64,000 nucleotides of DNA, taken from assembly GCF_900094625.1 (NCBI RefSeq), contig NZ_FMAJ01000012.1, forward strand, positions 62,001 to 126,000, written 5' to 3'. The translations under genes and the position numbers were made by a program. This document shows, piece by piece, positions 1-9,020 of the stretch. This stretch comes from Rhizobium aethiopicum. Lineage in GTDB: Bacteria > Pseudomonadota > Alphaproteobacteria > Rhizobiales > Rhizobiaceae. The notes beneath the pieces were generated by a model. The model saw only the letters and a program-made list of their open reading frames with translations. It ran no database searches and was not told where the DNA came from. Position 1 is the stretch's first letter. Every line of letters begins with the position of its first letter.

Positions 1-125
1 CGGCGCTGGCAGCGGCTGGTATCGTGCCGCAGGAGATCGGCGCCTTGTCCCTTCCCTATTATTTCGGCCGCCAGGGAGATAATTTCGCACTTGGTTATGC
101 CTGGGTTCGGCCGGGGACGAGATAG
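1..125 (+). CDS. 3' end of a glycosyltransferase paralogous to the next gene (partial)
   Basis: Forty codons are open from the window edge to a TAG at 123-125. The tail contains PYYFGRQGD followed by a GYAWV motif, matching PYVYGRGDD and GYAWV at the C-terminus of the complete gene that starts one base later. The simplest reading is that these are tandem copies of one family-39-type membrane glycosyltransferase. The stop and the next ATG are adjacent, so the two are probably translated from one transcript. The catalytic N-terminal part lies outside the window. Confidence 0.7.
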   Translation, partial: ALAAAGIVPQEIGALSLPYYFGRQGDNFALGYAWVRPGTR

Positions 126-1631
126 ATGACCGAGACCAGCCTTCGCGACATCAGATGGATTTTCTTCCTGCTGGCCGGCTATTTCGTCCTTCAGATCGGC
201 GTACGGCTTGCTACCTCGCATTCGCTCGATCTCGACGAGGCCGAACAGGCCTTCCGCTCGCAATGGCTCGCCGCCGGTTACGGCCCGCAGCCGCCGTTTT
301 ACAACTGGCTGCAATATGCCGTCTTCCAGTTTACAGGCGTTTCGCTCGCCGCCCTGTCCATCGTCAAAAACCTTCTGCTGTTCATCTCCTATCTGCTCTA
401 CGGCCTGACGGCGCGGCTCATTCTGCGCGACAAGGCGCTCGTGGCGATCGCAACACTCGGGCTGCTGACCATCCCGCAAATGGTTTTCGAGATGCAGCGG
501 GACCTGACGCACACGGTCGCGGTCTTCTTTTCGGCCAGCATCTTCCTCTACGGCTTCGTCCGCAGCCTGAAACAGCCGAGCGTCTTATCTTACCTGATTG
601 CCGGCATCGGCATTGGTTTCGGCCTGCTTGCCAAATATAATTTCGCCATCCTGCCGGCCGCGGCCCTGATTGCCGCGCTGGCGGATCAGCGCCTGCGGCA
701 GCGGATCTTTGACCGGCGGCTGGTGCTGACCGCCGTCGTGGCGCTGGTCATCACCCTGCCGCATCTCTTCTGGCTGAAGGACAATCTCGATTTCGCAACC
801 GCCCGCACCCTGGAGAAGATGACCGCGAGCGGCGATGCGAGCTATCTCAAGCAGGTCGCCATGGGTGTCAGCTCGCTCGCTCTTGCCATCGTCAGCTTCG
901 CCGGATTGACGGTGGCGGTGTTCGCCGCCGTCTTCGGCAACACGCTTCGATCGGCGCTCGCCGCCCGATCGGCATGGACTGGGCTTCTCGAGCGGATGAT
1001 GCTCGTTTTCTTGATCGGCATCATGCTGTTGATCGTCTTCGGCGGCGCGGCCGGCATCAAGGATCGCTGGCTGGTGCCGATGCTCTTTATCCTGCCGCTT
1101 TACCTCTGCCTGAAGATCGAGGCGGCGGGCGTCGAGACCGACAAGTCTTTCCGGCGCTTCATGGCCATCGTTGCCGTCATCATGATCGGCGTGCCTGCGG
1201 CCCTTCACGGCAGCGTGGCGAGCGCGCGCTTCTCGGGTCACTACGAGCGGCTGAACAGGCCGTACGCCGATATGCTCGAAAGCTTGCGCAAACAGGCCGA
1301 ACCGGCGGCGATCCTTGCCGGCGACAGCCTGCTCGCCGGCAATATCAGACAGGAAATTCCCGGCATTCCCGTCCTCTCCATGGATTATCCCGGGTTCAAG
1401 CCGGATATATCGGATCGCCGGCCGCTTCTCCTGGTGTGGCTTATACCGCATAAGGGGGAAAACGAAGCGCTTCCGCCTGATATGGCGCAATGGCTCAATG
1501 CCGATCTCGGCCTATCCGCGCCCGAGACCGCGGTGATCGATGTACCCTATGTCTACGGGCGCGGCGACGACAGCTATCGCTTCGGCTATGCCTGGGTTCC
1601 TTCCGAGCAGCATCAAGCGCTAGCCCAATGA
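126..1631 (+). CDS. Family-39 (ArnT/PMT-like) membrane glycosyltransferase
   Basis: This 501-residue protein is a polytopic inner-membrane protein. An N-terminal transmembrane helix (about residues 11-28) is followed by a periplasmic loop with the Asp-Glu pair D37-E38 (LDLDEAEQ) and the motif PQPPFYNWL near residue 55. Both are typical of polyprenyl-phosphate-sugar-dependent glycosyltransferases of the PMT_2/GT39 type. Roughly nine further helices follow, then a soluble C-terminal part of about 130 residues. Such enzymes transfer a sugar from a lipid carrier to lipid A, glycan or protein on the periplasmic side. The acceptor cannot be told from sequence. It directly follows a paralogue, with ATG one base after the previous stop. 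Confidence 0.8.
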   Translation: MTETSLRDIRWIFFLLAGYFVLQIGVRLATSHSLDLDEAEQAFRSQWLAAGYGPQPPFYNWLQYAVFQFTGVSLAALSIVKNLLLFISYLLYGLTARLILRDKALVAIATLGLLTIPQMVFEMQRDLTHTVAVFFSASIFLYGFVRSLKQPSVLSYLIAGIGIGFGLLAKYNFAILPAAALIAALADQRLRQRIFDRRLVLTAVVALVITLPHLFWLKDNLDFATARTLEKMTASGDASYLKQVAMGVSSLALAIVSFAGLTVAVFAAVFGNTLRSALAARSAWTGLLERMMLVFLIGIMLLIVFGGAAGIKDRWLVPMLFILPLYLCLKIEAAGVETDKSFRRFMAIVAVIMIGVPAALHGSVASARFSGHYERLNRPYADMLESLRKQAEPAAILAGDSLLAGNIRQEIPGIPVLSMDYPGFKPDISDRRPLLLVWLIPHKGENEALPPDMAQWLNADLGLSAPETAVIDVPYVYGRGDDSYRFGYAWVPSEQHQALAQ

Positions 1632-1732
1632 TCCCACCATCTCGTCCACGTAGCATGGCTGATGATGATCGGCGGCGAGGCGAGCATAGGGTCGCCGGTT
1701 GCGCGCTGGACGACGGGACAACCTCTTGTCGA

Positions 1733-2248
1733 TCACGCCGATATTATACGTTTGATGATTCTAAAATGGCAGCAAATGCACGCCAAAAACACGGATATGA
1801 AAAGGAAGGTTCCAAGCGGTGAGTAGGATAGCGGCAGGAACGACCAGTCGCCTCGCTGAAACTGCGGCATCGCAAAGTCGGAAAGGCCGGCTTGCGCAAC
1901 GGCTGCCCGCCCCATAGTTAGCCCGGTCGCGATCAGCGCGATATGAGCATGGATGAATGCCGACCGTTGGTGTCTTTGCGGCTGCAAGGCTGCTCGAATC
2001 CCGAAAATCGACGCAAGCATCAACAGGACAGTGGCGCTCCAAATTCCAACCCCGGGTACCGCCAAAAGCAGATAGATCGGCTCGCGCATGACCGGAAGTA
2101 TCGTCATATGCAGCCACCAGGCAGACGCGCTTGCCGGATAGCTTTCCAAGAGCGGCATGCTGAGAACGAAGATCAATGCTGTCGCATAAACCAGTGATGG
2201 TCCAAGTCGCATCAGCGTAAAAATAGCGATCCGCATACGGCGCTCCAT
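1733..2248 (-). CDS. Hypothetical four-helix membrane protein
   Basis: The 171-residue product has about four hydrophobic helices (roughly residues 12-33, 47-80, 97-118 and 142-163) and a basic C-terminal end (RIIKRIISA). I do not recognise the family. The spacing of the helices recalls small cytochrome-b561-like or DUF2214-like proteins, but the diagnostic histidines are not clear, so no function is assigned. Two in-frame ATGs lie four codons apart. The second has a GGAG eight bases upstream and may be the real start. The gene converges with the glycosyltransferase and diverges from the tadD-like gene. Confidence 0.6.
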   Translation of the reverse strand: MERRMRIAIFTLMRLGPSLVYATALIFVLSMPLLESYPASASAWWLHMTILPVMREPIYLLLAVPGVGIWSATVLLMLASIFGIRAALQPQRHQRSAFIHAHIALIATGLTMGRAAVAQAGLSDFAMPQFQRGDWSFLPLSYSPLGTFLFISVFLACICCHFRIIKRIISA

Positions 2249-2493
2249 CCTATGACCTGATGAGCAGGTTAGGCGACGTTGATTAATTTTCTACTCTGAG
2301 AATCACCGGACACATGATACCAACCTTGAATAGTTGGCATCTACCACGCTGGCTCGTTCGAGCGTAGACCGCATCTGTCGCTTTTTTGCGACTATTCGCT
2401 CAAATTCTTGAGTTGTTAGCTTTTTTTTACGATGATTTCCGGTGAACGCATCCGGATCTTAGGTAAAAATGTCTGATGGGGGATCGAGTTGCA

Positions 2494-3018
2494 ATGTTGC
2501 AGATCAGAGCAGGAACCAAATGCATTGCGTTTTTGATAGCGGCCGGAGCGATCTTAGCTGGTTGCCAATCATCCAGCGTTGATGGTCTGGCTGCCTATGG
2601 CGATAGTGCAAAGACTCTTGAGGATGACGCAGCCGTCGCCTTCTATAAGAACGACGAGTTGATCACGACCGGTAAACTGCAGTTTCAGGAAAAGAACTAC
2701 GGAAAATCCTACGCCATTTACAAGCGGGCGGTTGACGTTTTTCCGCAGGATCCGGCCGCTTGGCTAGGCTTGGCAGCCTCCGCCGACATGGTTGCCCGCT
2801 TCGACACTTCCGACCGCGCCTATCAGCGACTCTCGCGGATGATCGGCAATACGCCGGTCTACTACAACAATATCGGATATTCTCACCTATTGCGCGGTGA
2901 CTTGCGCAATGCCAGACGGTATTTCCTGAAAGCCTATGAGCTTGACCCCGGAAACGAAGTCACTGCCCGCAATCTCGAATTGATGAAGAACAGCGTCAAT
3001 CACCCTCAGCGGGGATAG
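2494..3018 (+). CDS. tadD: TadD-like TPR lipoprotein of the Tad pilus locus
   Basis: The predicted product is an outer-membrane lipoprotein. A short basic N-terminus and hydrophobic stretch end in the lipobox LAGC, with Cys near residue 24 from the chosen start. Residues from about 60 to 165 form two to three tetratricopeptide-like helix pairs (AWLGLAASADM, YYNNIGYSHLLRGD, NARRYFLKAYELDPGN). TadD is the Tad pilotin-like TPR lipoprotein thought to help secretin assembly. I chose the ATG at 2494 because GGGGGATCGAG lies just upstream and the signal peptide then has normal length; an ATG at 2476 is in frame. The gene is convergent with the rest of the Tad operon, so it has its own promoter. Confidence 0.75.
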   Translation: MLQIRAGTKCIAFLIAAGAILAGCQSSSVDGLAAYGDSAKTLEDDAAVAFYKNDELITTGKLQFQEKNYGKSYAIYKRAVDVFPQDPAAWLGLAASADMVARFDTSDRAYQRLSRMIGNTPVYYNNIGYSHLLRGDLRNARRYFLKAYELDPGNEVTARNLELMKNSVNHPQRG

Positions 3019-3127
3019 GCGCCTCAGCGGCCGACAATCTGGGCCGAGACAAGATCGCTCTTGCCGCACCGCGAGCATCGGCGCGGCGTGCACCGATTGC
3101 TTTGGAGGCTTCGGTGAGGGTCGGTGT

Positions 3128-3697
3128 TTACCGTGCCTTCCGAAGGATGAGCTGGCCTTCCGGCGAGAGTGTGCGTTCGTAACGCGGCAGGTTATCGACG
3201 GCAATGCCCCCGGCTTCGATCGACGCAAGAGTGCTATCCGGAGTTTGGGTTTCCGCTGGCACGGCACGGGGTGCGAAAAATTGTGCCGGCTCCTTGCCGG
3301 GCGCGCTGAGAACCAAAGCTGAGCCCATGCGGGTACCGCTTATGTCGGTGCTCATCCGTTCGTTCATCGACAAGACAGCCTTCTGTAGGCCTTCCATCTT
3401 CTGGCGGACAAGTGCGAGTTCGTCGGCCTTGGCATTATCCGCGATGTGGTGCGACTGCTTGTCCAATTGGCCTTTGAGGCCGTCGATGGACCTCTTGAGC
3501 GCGGCGATGGTCTCGCGGCTCTCGCGAACATCCGCTGAGTTCTTGGCCGTATAGATGAGAACGCCAGCATTCACAGGCAGGAGCATGAGGATCAAACCGA
3601 CGAGCAGCGGGTTTCTTGAGCCTCTCGGCTCCGGTGCTCGCAGATGGCTTGGTTTTGCGCCGTCGACATCGGCGTCGATATTCGGGATGCCGGTCAT
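3128..3697 (-). CDS. Unknown single-pass coiled-coil membrane protein, last gene of the Tad operon
   Basis: The 189-residue product has a polar N-terminus, one transmembrane helix at about residues 31-50 (LLVGLILMLLPVNAGVLIY), and a long charged heptad-like region from about 55 to 115 that should form a coiled coil. A Pro/Thr-rich tail ends in LSPEGQLILRKAR. I do not recognise the family. The start at 3697 is preceded by GGGGGA at good spacing and leaves a 62-base gap after the AAA+ gene; longer in-frame extensions would run into that gene. Its position at the end of the leftward operon and its topology suggest a periplasmic scaffold or partner of the AAA+ protein. That role is inference only. 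Confidence 0.6.
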   Translation of the reverse strand: MTGIPNIDADVDGAKPSHLRAPEPRGSRNPLLVGLILMLLPVNAGVLIYTAKNSADVRESRETIAALKRSIDGLKGQLDKQSHHIADNAKADELALVRQKMEGLQKAVLSMNERMSTDISGTRMGSALVLSAPGKEPAQFFAPRAVPAETQTPDSTLASIEAGGIAVDNLPRYERTLSPEGQLILRKAR

Positions 3698-3759
3698 TCG
3701 TTTATTCCCCCGTAAGTCATCAAATCCGCGTTGGGCACATTGGCCACGAAAGGCCGTGA

Positions 3760-5064
3760 TTATTCCGAAGTAAAGACACCTTCCCACGCCCGTTCCAGCA
3801 TATCGAGCGACGCGATTCTCGCCAGGTCGTTGAACTCGCAGTAAGAACCGACAAAATCGAGAAGATATTTGGGATGATAGCACGACGCTAGCACATCGCC
3901 GTTGTACTTGCGATCGTAGAACAGGCTCAGGTCTGAATCAGAGACAGCCAATCCGGTTCCGCTGGCATAGGATTTAAAAATCCTGATATATTCGTCGCGC
4001 GACGGCGTGTTGACAAAGATCTTGTATTTGAGGCGCCGCAAGCCCGCCTCGTCCGAGAGGTCCTTCGGTGCGATATTGGTCGAAAATACCACCAGTTCGT
4101 CAAAGGGAACCTTGAACTTCTTGCCGGTGTGCAGCGTCAGGAAGTCATATCCGCGCTCAAGAGGCACAATCCACCGATTGATGAGCGCCTGCGGCGCCAC
4201 CTGCTGGCGCCCGAAATCGTCGATGATGAAAACGCCGCCTGATGCCTTCAAGTGTATCGGCGCTTCATAGACATTCGGTCCCGCGTTGAAGGTGAGATCG
4301 AGCTGATCGAGGGTCAATTCCCCGCCAGTCTTGATCACCGGACGGTGGCATTCGACCCATCGTTGATCCGCTTTCGGATGGGATTCTGTGTCAGCCTCCG
4401 ATACGGGCTGATGGACGGCTTCGTCATAGAAACTGATGACATGGCCGCCGACTTCGATGGCATAGGGCACCCAGATCGTTTGGCGAAACAGTTCCGACGT
4501 CCGCTCGGCGATGCTCGTCTTTCCGTTGCCGGGTGGTCCGTAAAGCAGGATAGAGCGACCGGAGTTGATGGCCGGGCCGAGCTTTTCGACCAGGGCGTCC
4601 GAAAGCACCAGTCCGTGAAGGCTATCGGTCAACCGCTCCGGGGTCACGCGCTCGTAATGGATGGACTGCAAACCCAGCTGCCGGCAGAACGCGTCGAGCG
4701 ACACCGGCGCCGGCCCGACATATTGGGATTGACGCGACGCCGCATGGGCATATTCGACCCCTTTCATCGAAAGCGCGTATCGAACATCGGATCGCACATC
4801 CTCGCCGGCCAAGCCGCGAGCCTCGAGATAGGCGAGTTTCACGAGCTCCTTGATCAGGATATTGACGATCACCTTCGGCAACTTCATGCGGTCAGCGAGA
4901 TGAGATGCCGTGGTCGTATCCTGCTCGGCCGCACATTTGGACGCCAGCCGAAGCAGGAACGACGGGTCCAATCCCGCTTGCTCCATGCTTGCCGGCGCCA
5001 CCGGCATACGCGGATCGAGGGAAGTGATGGCCTCTTTTCGATTCTCTTCGAACGAATACTGCAT
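3760..5064 (-). CDS. AAA+ ATPase with helical/wHTH-like N-terminal domain, Tad-associated
   Basis: The 434-residue cytosolic protein has an N-terminal region (about residues 30-105) that looks like a winged-helix or small helical bundle. A AAA+ core follows, with Walker A GPPGNGKT at 176-183, Walker B VFIIDD at about 278-283, a sensor-1 Asn at 330 (FSTN) and a candidate arginine finger in GLRRLKYK near 343. A C-terminal lid region completes it. The fold resembles MoxR/RuvB-type remodelling ATPases rather than the secretion ATPase CpaF. It starts 15 bases after tadC ends, so it is probably co-transcribed with the pilus genes. Its substrate is unknown; remodelling of a pilus or envelope complex is a guess from context. 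It is not part of the standard Tad gene set. Confidence 0.75.
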   Translation of the reverse strand: MQYSFEENRKEAITSLDPRMPVAPASMEQAGLDPSFLLRLASKCAAEQDTTTASHLADRMKLPKVIVNILIKELVKLAYLEARGLAGEDVRSDVRYALSMKGVEYAHAASRQSQYVGPAPVSLDAFCRQLGLQSIHYERVTPERLTDSLHGLVLSDALVEKLGPAINSGRSILLYGPPGNGKTSIAERTSELFRQTIWVPYAIEVGGHVISFYDEAVHQPVSEADTESHPKADQRWVECHRPVIKTGGELTLDQLDLTFNAGPNVYEAPIHLKASGGVFIIDDFGRQQVAPQALINRWIVPLERGYDFLTLHTGKKFKVPFDELVVFSTNIAPKDLSDEAGLRRLKYKIFVNTPSRDEYIRIFKSYASGTGLAVSDSDLSLFYDRKYNGDVLASCYHPKYLLDFVGSYCEFNDLARIASLDMLERAWEGVFTSE

Positions 5065-5079
5065 ACGACCTCGCTTAGC

Positions 5080-6024
5080 TTAACCGCCGGGTTTCATGCC
5101 GATGAAAAGACTGGCGACACGGATTACAATAGGAACGAGAACGATGACGAGGCTCACCGGAAAAAGGAATGCGCCGAGCGGCAGCAGCATCTTGACCGGC
5201 AGGGCGTTCGCCTTTTCCTCCGCGCGAACAATCCGCAGATCACGCATTTCCTTGCTGTAGACCCGCAGCGTCTGTGTTACGCTGGTTCCGAGCTCCTCCG
5301 ATTGGCGGAACAGAACCGAGAGGGCCCTGGCCTCATCAATCCGCAGACGGCTGGCAAGGTTGGCGAGCGCCTCGCGCAATCGCCGGCCGCCCCGCACTTC
5401 CAGCATCATGATCGAGAGATGCAGGCCGAAATCCTGCTGTTTGTCGACGAATTCCCGGGCCACGCGGTTGGCCGCCGCCTCGATGCTCATGCCCGCATCG
5501 AGGCAGACGATCAGCATATCCATAAAATCGGGAAAGAGGCGGCGGTATTCCCGCTCCTTGGCAGCGCCACGCCGGTCGATATAGATGTTGACGAGAATGA
5601 AGGTCGCACCCGCAGCAAACATAGCAACGAACAGCGTCGCCATCTGCGACATGGCCGGTGCGACCCGGTTCAAGGCCCAGACCGTCGCGACGAGCATGCT
5701 GATACAGACGACCGCGCGAACCACCTGGAAGGTGGTCACGGCGCCGGCAGCGAAATACCCTGCCCTGATCAGCCGGTTCTGGGTGGAGTTCACATTGGTG
5801 TCACGTCGGGTAATCTCGAAATAGCGACGGATGAGGCGGTTTTCCGCCTCGCCGAGATCGGCAATGGTCGTATCGCCAAGGTGGAACTCCGGGCCTGTTG
5901 CCGCCGAGCTCTTCGACACCCGAACCGAGACCTCGCGTTGTCGAAAAAACAATTCCGATGCTGCTGCAGTAAATATCAGCACTGCAAAGAAGAGGATGAG
6001 GTAAATTCCATACTCACTCGACAT
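5080..6024 (-). CDS. tadC: TadC, inner-membrane platform protein of the Tad pilus
   Basis: This protein of the GspF/T2SSF family has 314 residues from the ATG at 6024. It shows an N-terminal helix (YLILFFAVLIFTAAASELFF), a paired helix region near residues 100-150, and the T2SSF cytoplasmic domain with MDMLIVCLDAGMSIEAAANRV and LREALANLASRL. Two hydrophobic helices close the C-terminus. TadC and TadB form the platform on which the CpaF ATPase acts to extrude the Flp pilus. The start is preceded by GAGG and lies seven bases after the tadB stop; a longer frame would overlap tadB. Confidence 0.88.
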   Translation of the reverse strand: MSSEYGIYLILFFAVLIFTAAASELFFRQREVSVRVSKSSAATGPEFHLGDTTIADLGEAENRLIRRYFEITRRDTNVNSTQNRLIRAGYFAAGAVTTFQVVRAVVCISMLVATVWALNRVAPAMSQMATLFVAMFAAGATFILVNIYIDRRGAAKEREYRRLFPDFMDMLIVCLDAGMSIEAAANRVAREFVDKQQDFGLHLSIMMLEVRGGRRLREALANLASRLRIDEARALSVLFRQSEELGTSVTQTLRVYSKEMRDLRIVRAEEKANALPVKMLLPLGAFLFPVSLVIVLVPIVIRVASLFIGMKPGG

Positions 6025-6031
6025 GACCGCC

Positions 6032-6985
6032 TCAGTACTCGAAGTTGACCATCTTGTAGAGAATGACATTGCCAATCGCCATGACGGTGAGCAGCACGCC
6101 CACCACCGCGGTGCCGTAGCCGCTGTCCCAGACGGGATCGAAGTAGGTCGGCGACAATGCCTTGATCATCGCATAGAGCAGAAACGGATAGATCGACATG
6201 AAGATCGCCGTGATGCGTCCCTCTGAGGAAATCGCCCTGACCTTTGCCTTCAGCATCGTACGGTCTCGCAGCGTCTTCGAAAGGTTCTGCAAGATCTCCA
6301 CGAGATTTCCGCCGGTTCCCGCCTGTACGCTCAGCGATATTGCCAAGAGGTTCAGATCCTCGGCGCCGACCCGGTCCGCCAAGTTGAGGAGGGCATCGTC
6401 CAGGCTTACGCCGTAGGTGAGTTCATCCGAGAGCAGGCCGAACTCGGTGCCGATCGGATCAGGCATCTCGCGTGCCACCAAAGAAATCGCCGCCGGCAGA
6501 GGGTGGCCGGCGGCCAAGCTGCGATTGGCGACATCGAGCGCTTCAGGAAGCTTCAGTTCGAATTTCTTCAGGCGGCGCGCCCGTGCGCGCCAGACGACGA
6601 GTGCGGGGACGAGAAGGCAGATCAGGAGGAAGACGGGTATTCTGAACAGAGCGCTCGGCACCAGGAACTGGACGACCAGCCACGTCAGAAGTGCACCAGC
6701 GATCGCGAAGAGAGCAAACCTCTTGGCATCGAACTTGATGCCCGACTGGGCGTAGAACCGCAGCAGCCGCTGCATCACGGGGATTTGCCGCCAACCTTCG
6801 CCGGCACCGCGCTCCTTGAGCATATCGCTATAGGTCTTGCGATGATCATCGCTGACCTCGAGCAATCTCAGCCGATGGTTCACTGCTCGGTGGCGTTCGG
6901 ATGTCTTGAAGTAGCCGCGCATGGTCGCTTCGACAGCAACAAGGGCCGCGGTGAAAACGGCCGCGTATAGCAGGGTCAGCATCAT
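6032..6985 (-). CDS. tadB: TadB, inner-membrane platform protein of the Tad pilus
   Basis: The 317-residue protein has an N-terminal anchor helix, a pair of helices around residues 100-145 and a T2SSF domain. The TadB-type core reads LPEALDVANRSLAAGHPL and LNLLAISLSVQAGTGGNL, and a C-terminal helix pair ends in ILYKMVNFEY. It partners TadC in the platform. Its ATG overlaps the cpaF TGA (ATGA at 6982-6985), so translation is probably coupled. Two ATGs are adjacent; the first is used here. Confidence 0.9.
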   Translation of the reverse strand: MMLTLLYAAVFTAALVAVEATMRGYFKTSERHRAVNHRLRLLEVSDDHRKTYSDMLKERGAGEGWRQIPVMQRLLRFYAQSGIKFDAKRFALFAIAGALLTWLVVQFLVPSALFRIPVFLLICLLVPALVVWRARARRLKKFELKLPEALDVANRSLAAGHPLPAAISLVAREMPDPIGTEFGLLSDELTYGVSLDDALLNLADRVGAEDLNLLAISLSVQAGTGGNLVEILQNLSKTLRDRTMLKAKVRAISSEGRITAIFMSIYPFLLYAMIKALSPTYFDPVWDSGYGTAVVGVLLTVMAIGNVILYKMVNFEY

Positions 6986-8430
6986 TGAACAGGTCCCGTT
7001 TGGAGCGGTTTACCGGGCTCAAAAATCGACACAGGGATCTCGATCCCGAGTTCGGCAAACTCCTCGACGAACCGCGGCCGGATGCCGGTGGCGCGGAATT
7101 CTCCATGGATCCGCCCGCCTTCATCGGTGCCGGTTTTCTTGAATTTCATAATCTCCTGCATCTGCACGACTTCGCCCTCCATGCCGGTGATCTCGGAAAT
7201 CGAGACAACTTTGCGGCTGCCGTCGCTCAGGCGCTGGACCTGCACGATGATAGTGATGGCGGACGATATCTGCGAGCGAATGCTCAACTGCGACATCGGC
7301 ATCCCGGCCATGCCGACCATCTGCTCGAGCCGACCGACGGCGTCGCGAGGCGTGTTGGCGTGAATGGTCGTCATCGACCCCTCGTGACCGGTATTCATCG
7401 CCTGCAGCATGTCGAACGCCTCGTCGCCGCGAACTTCGCCGACGATAATGCGGTCTGGACGCATGCGGAGGGCGTTCTTCAAAAGTTCGCGCTGGCGGAT
7501 CTCGTTGCGTCCGTCGAGCGTCGGCGGTCGGGTTTCCAAACGCCCGACATGTGGCTGCTGCAGTTGAAGCTCGGCCGCATCCTCGATGGTGATCAGGCGC
7601 TCCTTTGGAGAAATCTGCGACGAGAGAGCATTGAGCAAGGTGGTCTTGCCGGAACCGGTGCCGCCTGAAATCACCATGGACACCTTGCCCTTGACCGCGG
7701 CGCTGAGAAGGACGCGCATCGCATCGGCCATCGCGCCATATTGCACCAGGCGCTCCATTGTCAGCGGCTTGCGGGTGAATTTGCGAATGGAAACGAGCGG
7801 TCCATCGACCGAGATCGGCCTGATCGCGACGTTGACACGCGAGCCATCCTTGAGGCGGGCGTCAACCATCGGCGTCGACTCGTCGACACGGCGGCCAACC
7901 GCCGAGACGATCTTGTTGATCACCCGAAGGAGATGGTCCTCGTCTTTGAACCGCACGGCGGTGCTCTCGAGCTTGCCGCTCCGCTCGACATAGACGCTGT
8001 TGTAGCCGTTGATGAGAATATCTGCGATCGTGTCGTCGGCCAGCAGCGGCTCGATCGGTCCAAGCCCGAGCATCTCGTCGGTGATATCGCGGATCAGATC
8101 GTTGATTTCCCTGGCGTTCAGCGGGAAGTTGTTGCTCCGGATGTAATCCTTGACCAACGGTCGGATTTCGGTGGCGATCTCCTCGTTGTCGAGCGTGTCG
8201 AGGATCCCGAGATTGATGCGGTCGAGCAGGTAGCGGTGCAGATTGACCCGCTCGGAAACCATGTCCGGCCCGAGCGAGGCTTCTTCGCCGCTTGCCGTGG
8301 CGCTGTCAGAGACCGGTTGAGCAGGCATGTCCTGAACTGCGACTGGAGACGGTTCGGCCGCCTCCGGATGTTCCCGGCTTTCAGGCTCCTGCTGATGCTT
8401 GTAGAAACGCCCAATGATTCCGGTCGCCAT
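6982..8430 (-). CDS. cpaF: CpaF/TadA, secretion ATPase of the Tad pilus
   Basis: This hexameric PilT/VirB11-family ATPase powers pilus assembly. About 60 variable, Pro/Glu-rich N-terminal residues precede the N-terminal domain ([25 protein letters not shown]). The motor domain has Walker [10 protein letters not shown] near residues 256-264, an Asp box ([11 protein letters not shown]), Walker B IIVGEVRG and the His box with TTIHANT. Length (482 aa) is normal for the family. I start at the ATG at 8430; a GTG three codons upstream is also open. It lies 17 bases after the L,D-transpeptidase stop and its own stop overlaps tadB. Confidence 0.93.
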   Translation of the reverse strand: MATGIIGRFYKHQQEPESREHPEAAEPSPVAVQDMPAQPVSDSATASGEEASLGPDMVSERVNLHRYLLDRINLGILDTLDNEEIATEIRPLVKDYIRSNNFPLNAREINDLIRDITDEMLGLGPIEPLLADDTIADILINGYNSVYVERSGKLESTAVRFKDEDHLLRVINKIVSAVGRRVDESTPMVDARLKDGSRVNVAIRPISVDGPLVSIRKFTRKPLTMERLVQYGAMADAMRVLLSAAVKGKVSMVISGGTGSGKTTLLNALSSQISPKERLITIEDAAELQLQQPHVGRLETRPPTLDGRNEIRQRELLKNALRMRPDRIIVGEVRGDEAFDMLQAMNTGHEGSMTTIHANTPRDAVGRLEQMVGMAGMPMSQLSIRSQISSAITIIVQVQRLSDGSRKVVSISEITGMEGEVVQMQEIMKFKKTGTDEGGRIHGEFRATGIRPRFVEEFAELGIEIPVSIFEPGKPLQTGPVQ

Positions 8431-8447
8431 GCTTCCCACCCCCCGAA

Positions 8448-9020
8448 CTATTTTACAATGACAGTGGAACCGATTTTCACCCTCTCATAGAGATCGATGA
8501 CATCGGCATTGCTCATGCGAAAACAGCCCGATGACGCAAAACCGCCGACCGTCGACTGCTCGTTCGTTCCATGAATGCGGTAGAGCGTGTCGGTGCTGTC
8601 CTTGTAGAGATAGATCCCGCGCGCGCCCAATGGGTTGAGCGGTCCGGCAGGCACCAGGTCCGGAAGTCCGGCTGAGCGTGCCTTCATCTCGGCAGGCGGG
8701 CGCCAGTCGGGCCACTCAGCCTTGCGTCCAACCTTGACGGTACCGCTCCAGCGAAATCCGTCTCGTCCAACGCCGATTCTGTAGCGGATCGCGCGTCCAT
8801 CTGAGATGACGAGATCCAGCGTACGGTTCGCGGTGACGATGACGATTGTCCCAGCCGCGTAGCTTTTTTCGATCGTCACCACGGCGCTTGTCGTCGGCCC
8901 GAGGCTTCGTGGTACAAGCCCGCCTGCCCCGGCATCCCCGGCAGCGGCCAGAATTGCCAAAACCACCAGGCCGACATCGATGGCGCGGGACCTTGTGCGC
9001 CCACTGTCGATCGCCTTCAT
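8448..9020 (-). CDS. L,D-transpeptidase (YkuD domain) embedded in the Tad operon
   Basis: The 190-residue exported protein has a signal peptide (hydrophobic at about residues 15-30, ending near GDAGAGG) and a YkuD domain. The domain has the catalytic signature RIHGTNE at about residues 148-154 and SSGCFRM near 164-170, with Cys as nucleophile. Such enzymes make 3-3 cross-links in peptidoglycan or anchor proteins to it. The usual SxGCIRM is here SSGCFRM. The gene starts inside the cpaE stop (ATGA at 9017-9020) and ends 17 bases before cpaF, so it is translationally embedded between two core pilus ATPase genes. A role in fitting the pilus machine through the wall is likely but unproven. A second, less specialised copy lies at 22871-23485. 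Confidence 0.88.
   Translation of the reverse strand: MKAIDSGRTRSRAIDVGLVVLAILAAAGDAGAGGLVPRSLGPTTSAVVTIEKSYAAGTIVIVTANRTLDLVISDGRAIRYRIGVGRDGFRWSGTVKVGRKAEWPDWRPPAEMKARSAGLPDLVPAGPLNPLGARGIYLYKDSTDTLYRIHGTNEQSTVGGFASSGCFRMSNADVIDLYERVKIGSTVIVK

Noticed and set aside
2334-2350. Sigma-54-like GG-N10-GC element upstream of tadD
   Set aside because: The -24 half (TTGGCA) is fair but the -12 half (ACGCT instead of TTGCA/T) is poor, and no enhancer site or activator gene is nearby.
3698-3883. N-terminal extension of the coiled-coil Tad gene
   Set aside because: It would overlap the end of the AAA+ gene and lacks a ribosome site, while the start at 3697 has GGGGGA.
4252-6048. Long open frame opposite tadC and the AAA+ gene
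   Set aside because: It spans two well-supported genes on the other strand and reads as low-complexity Arg/His-rich protein.
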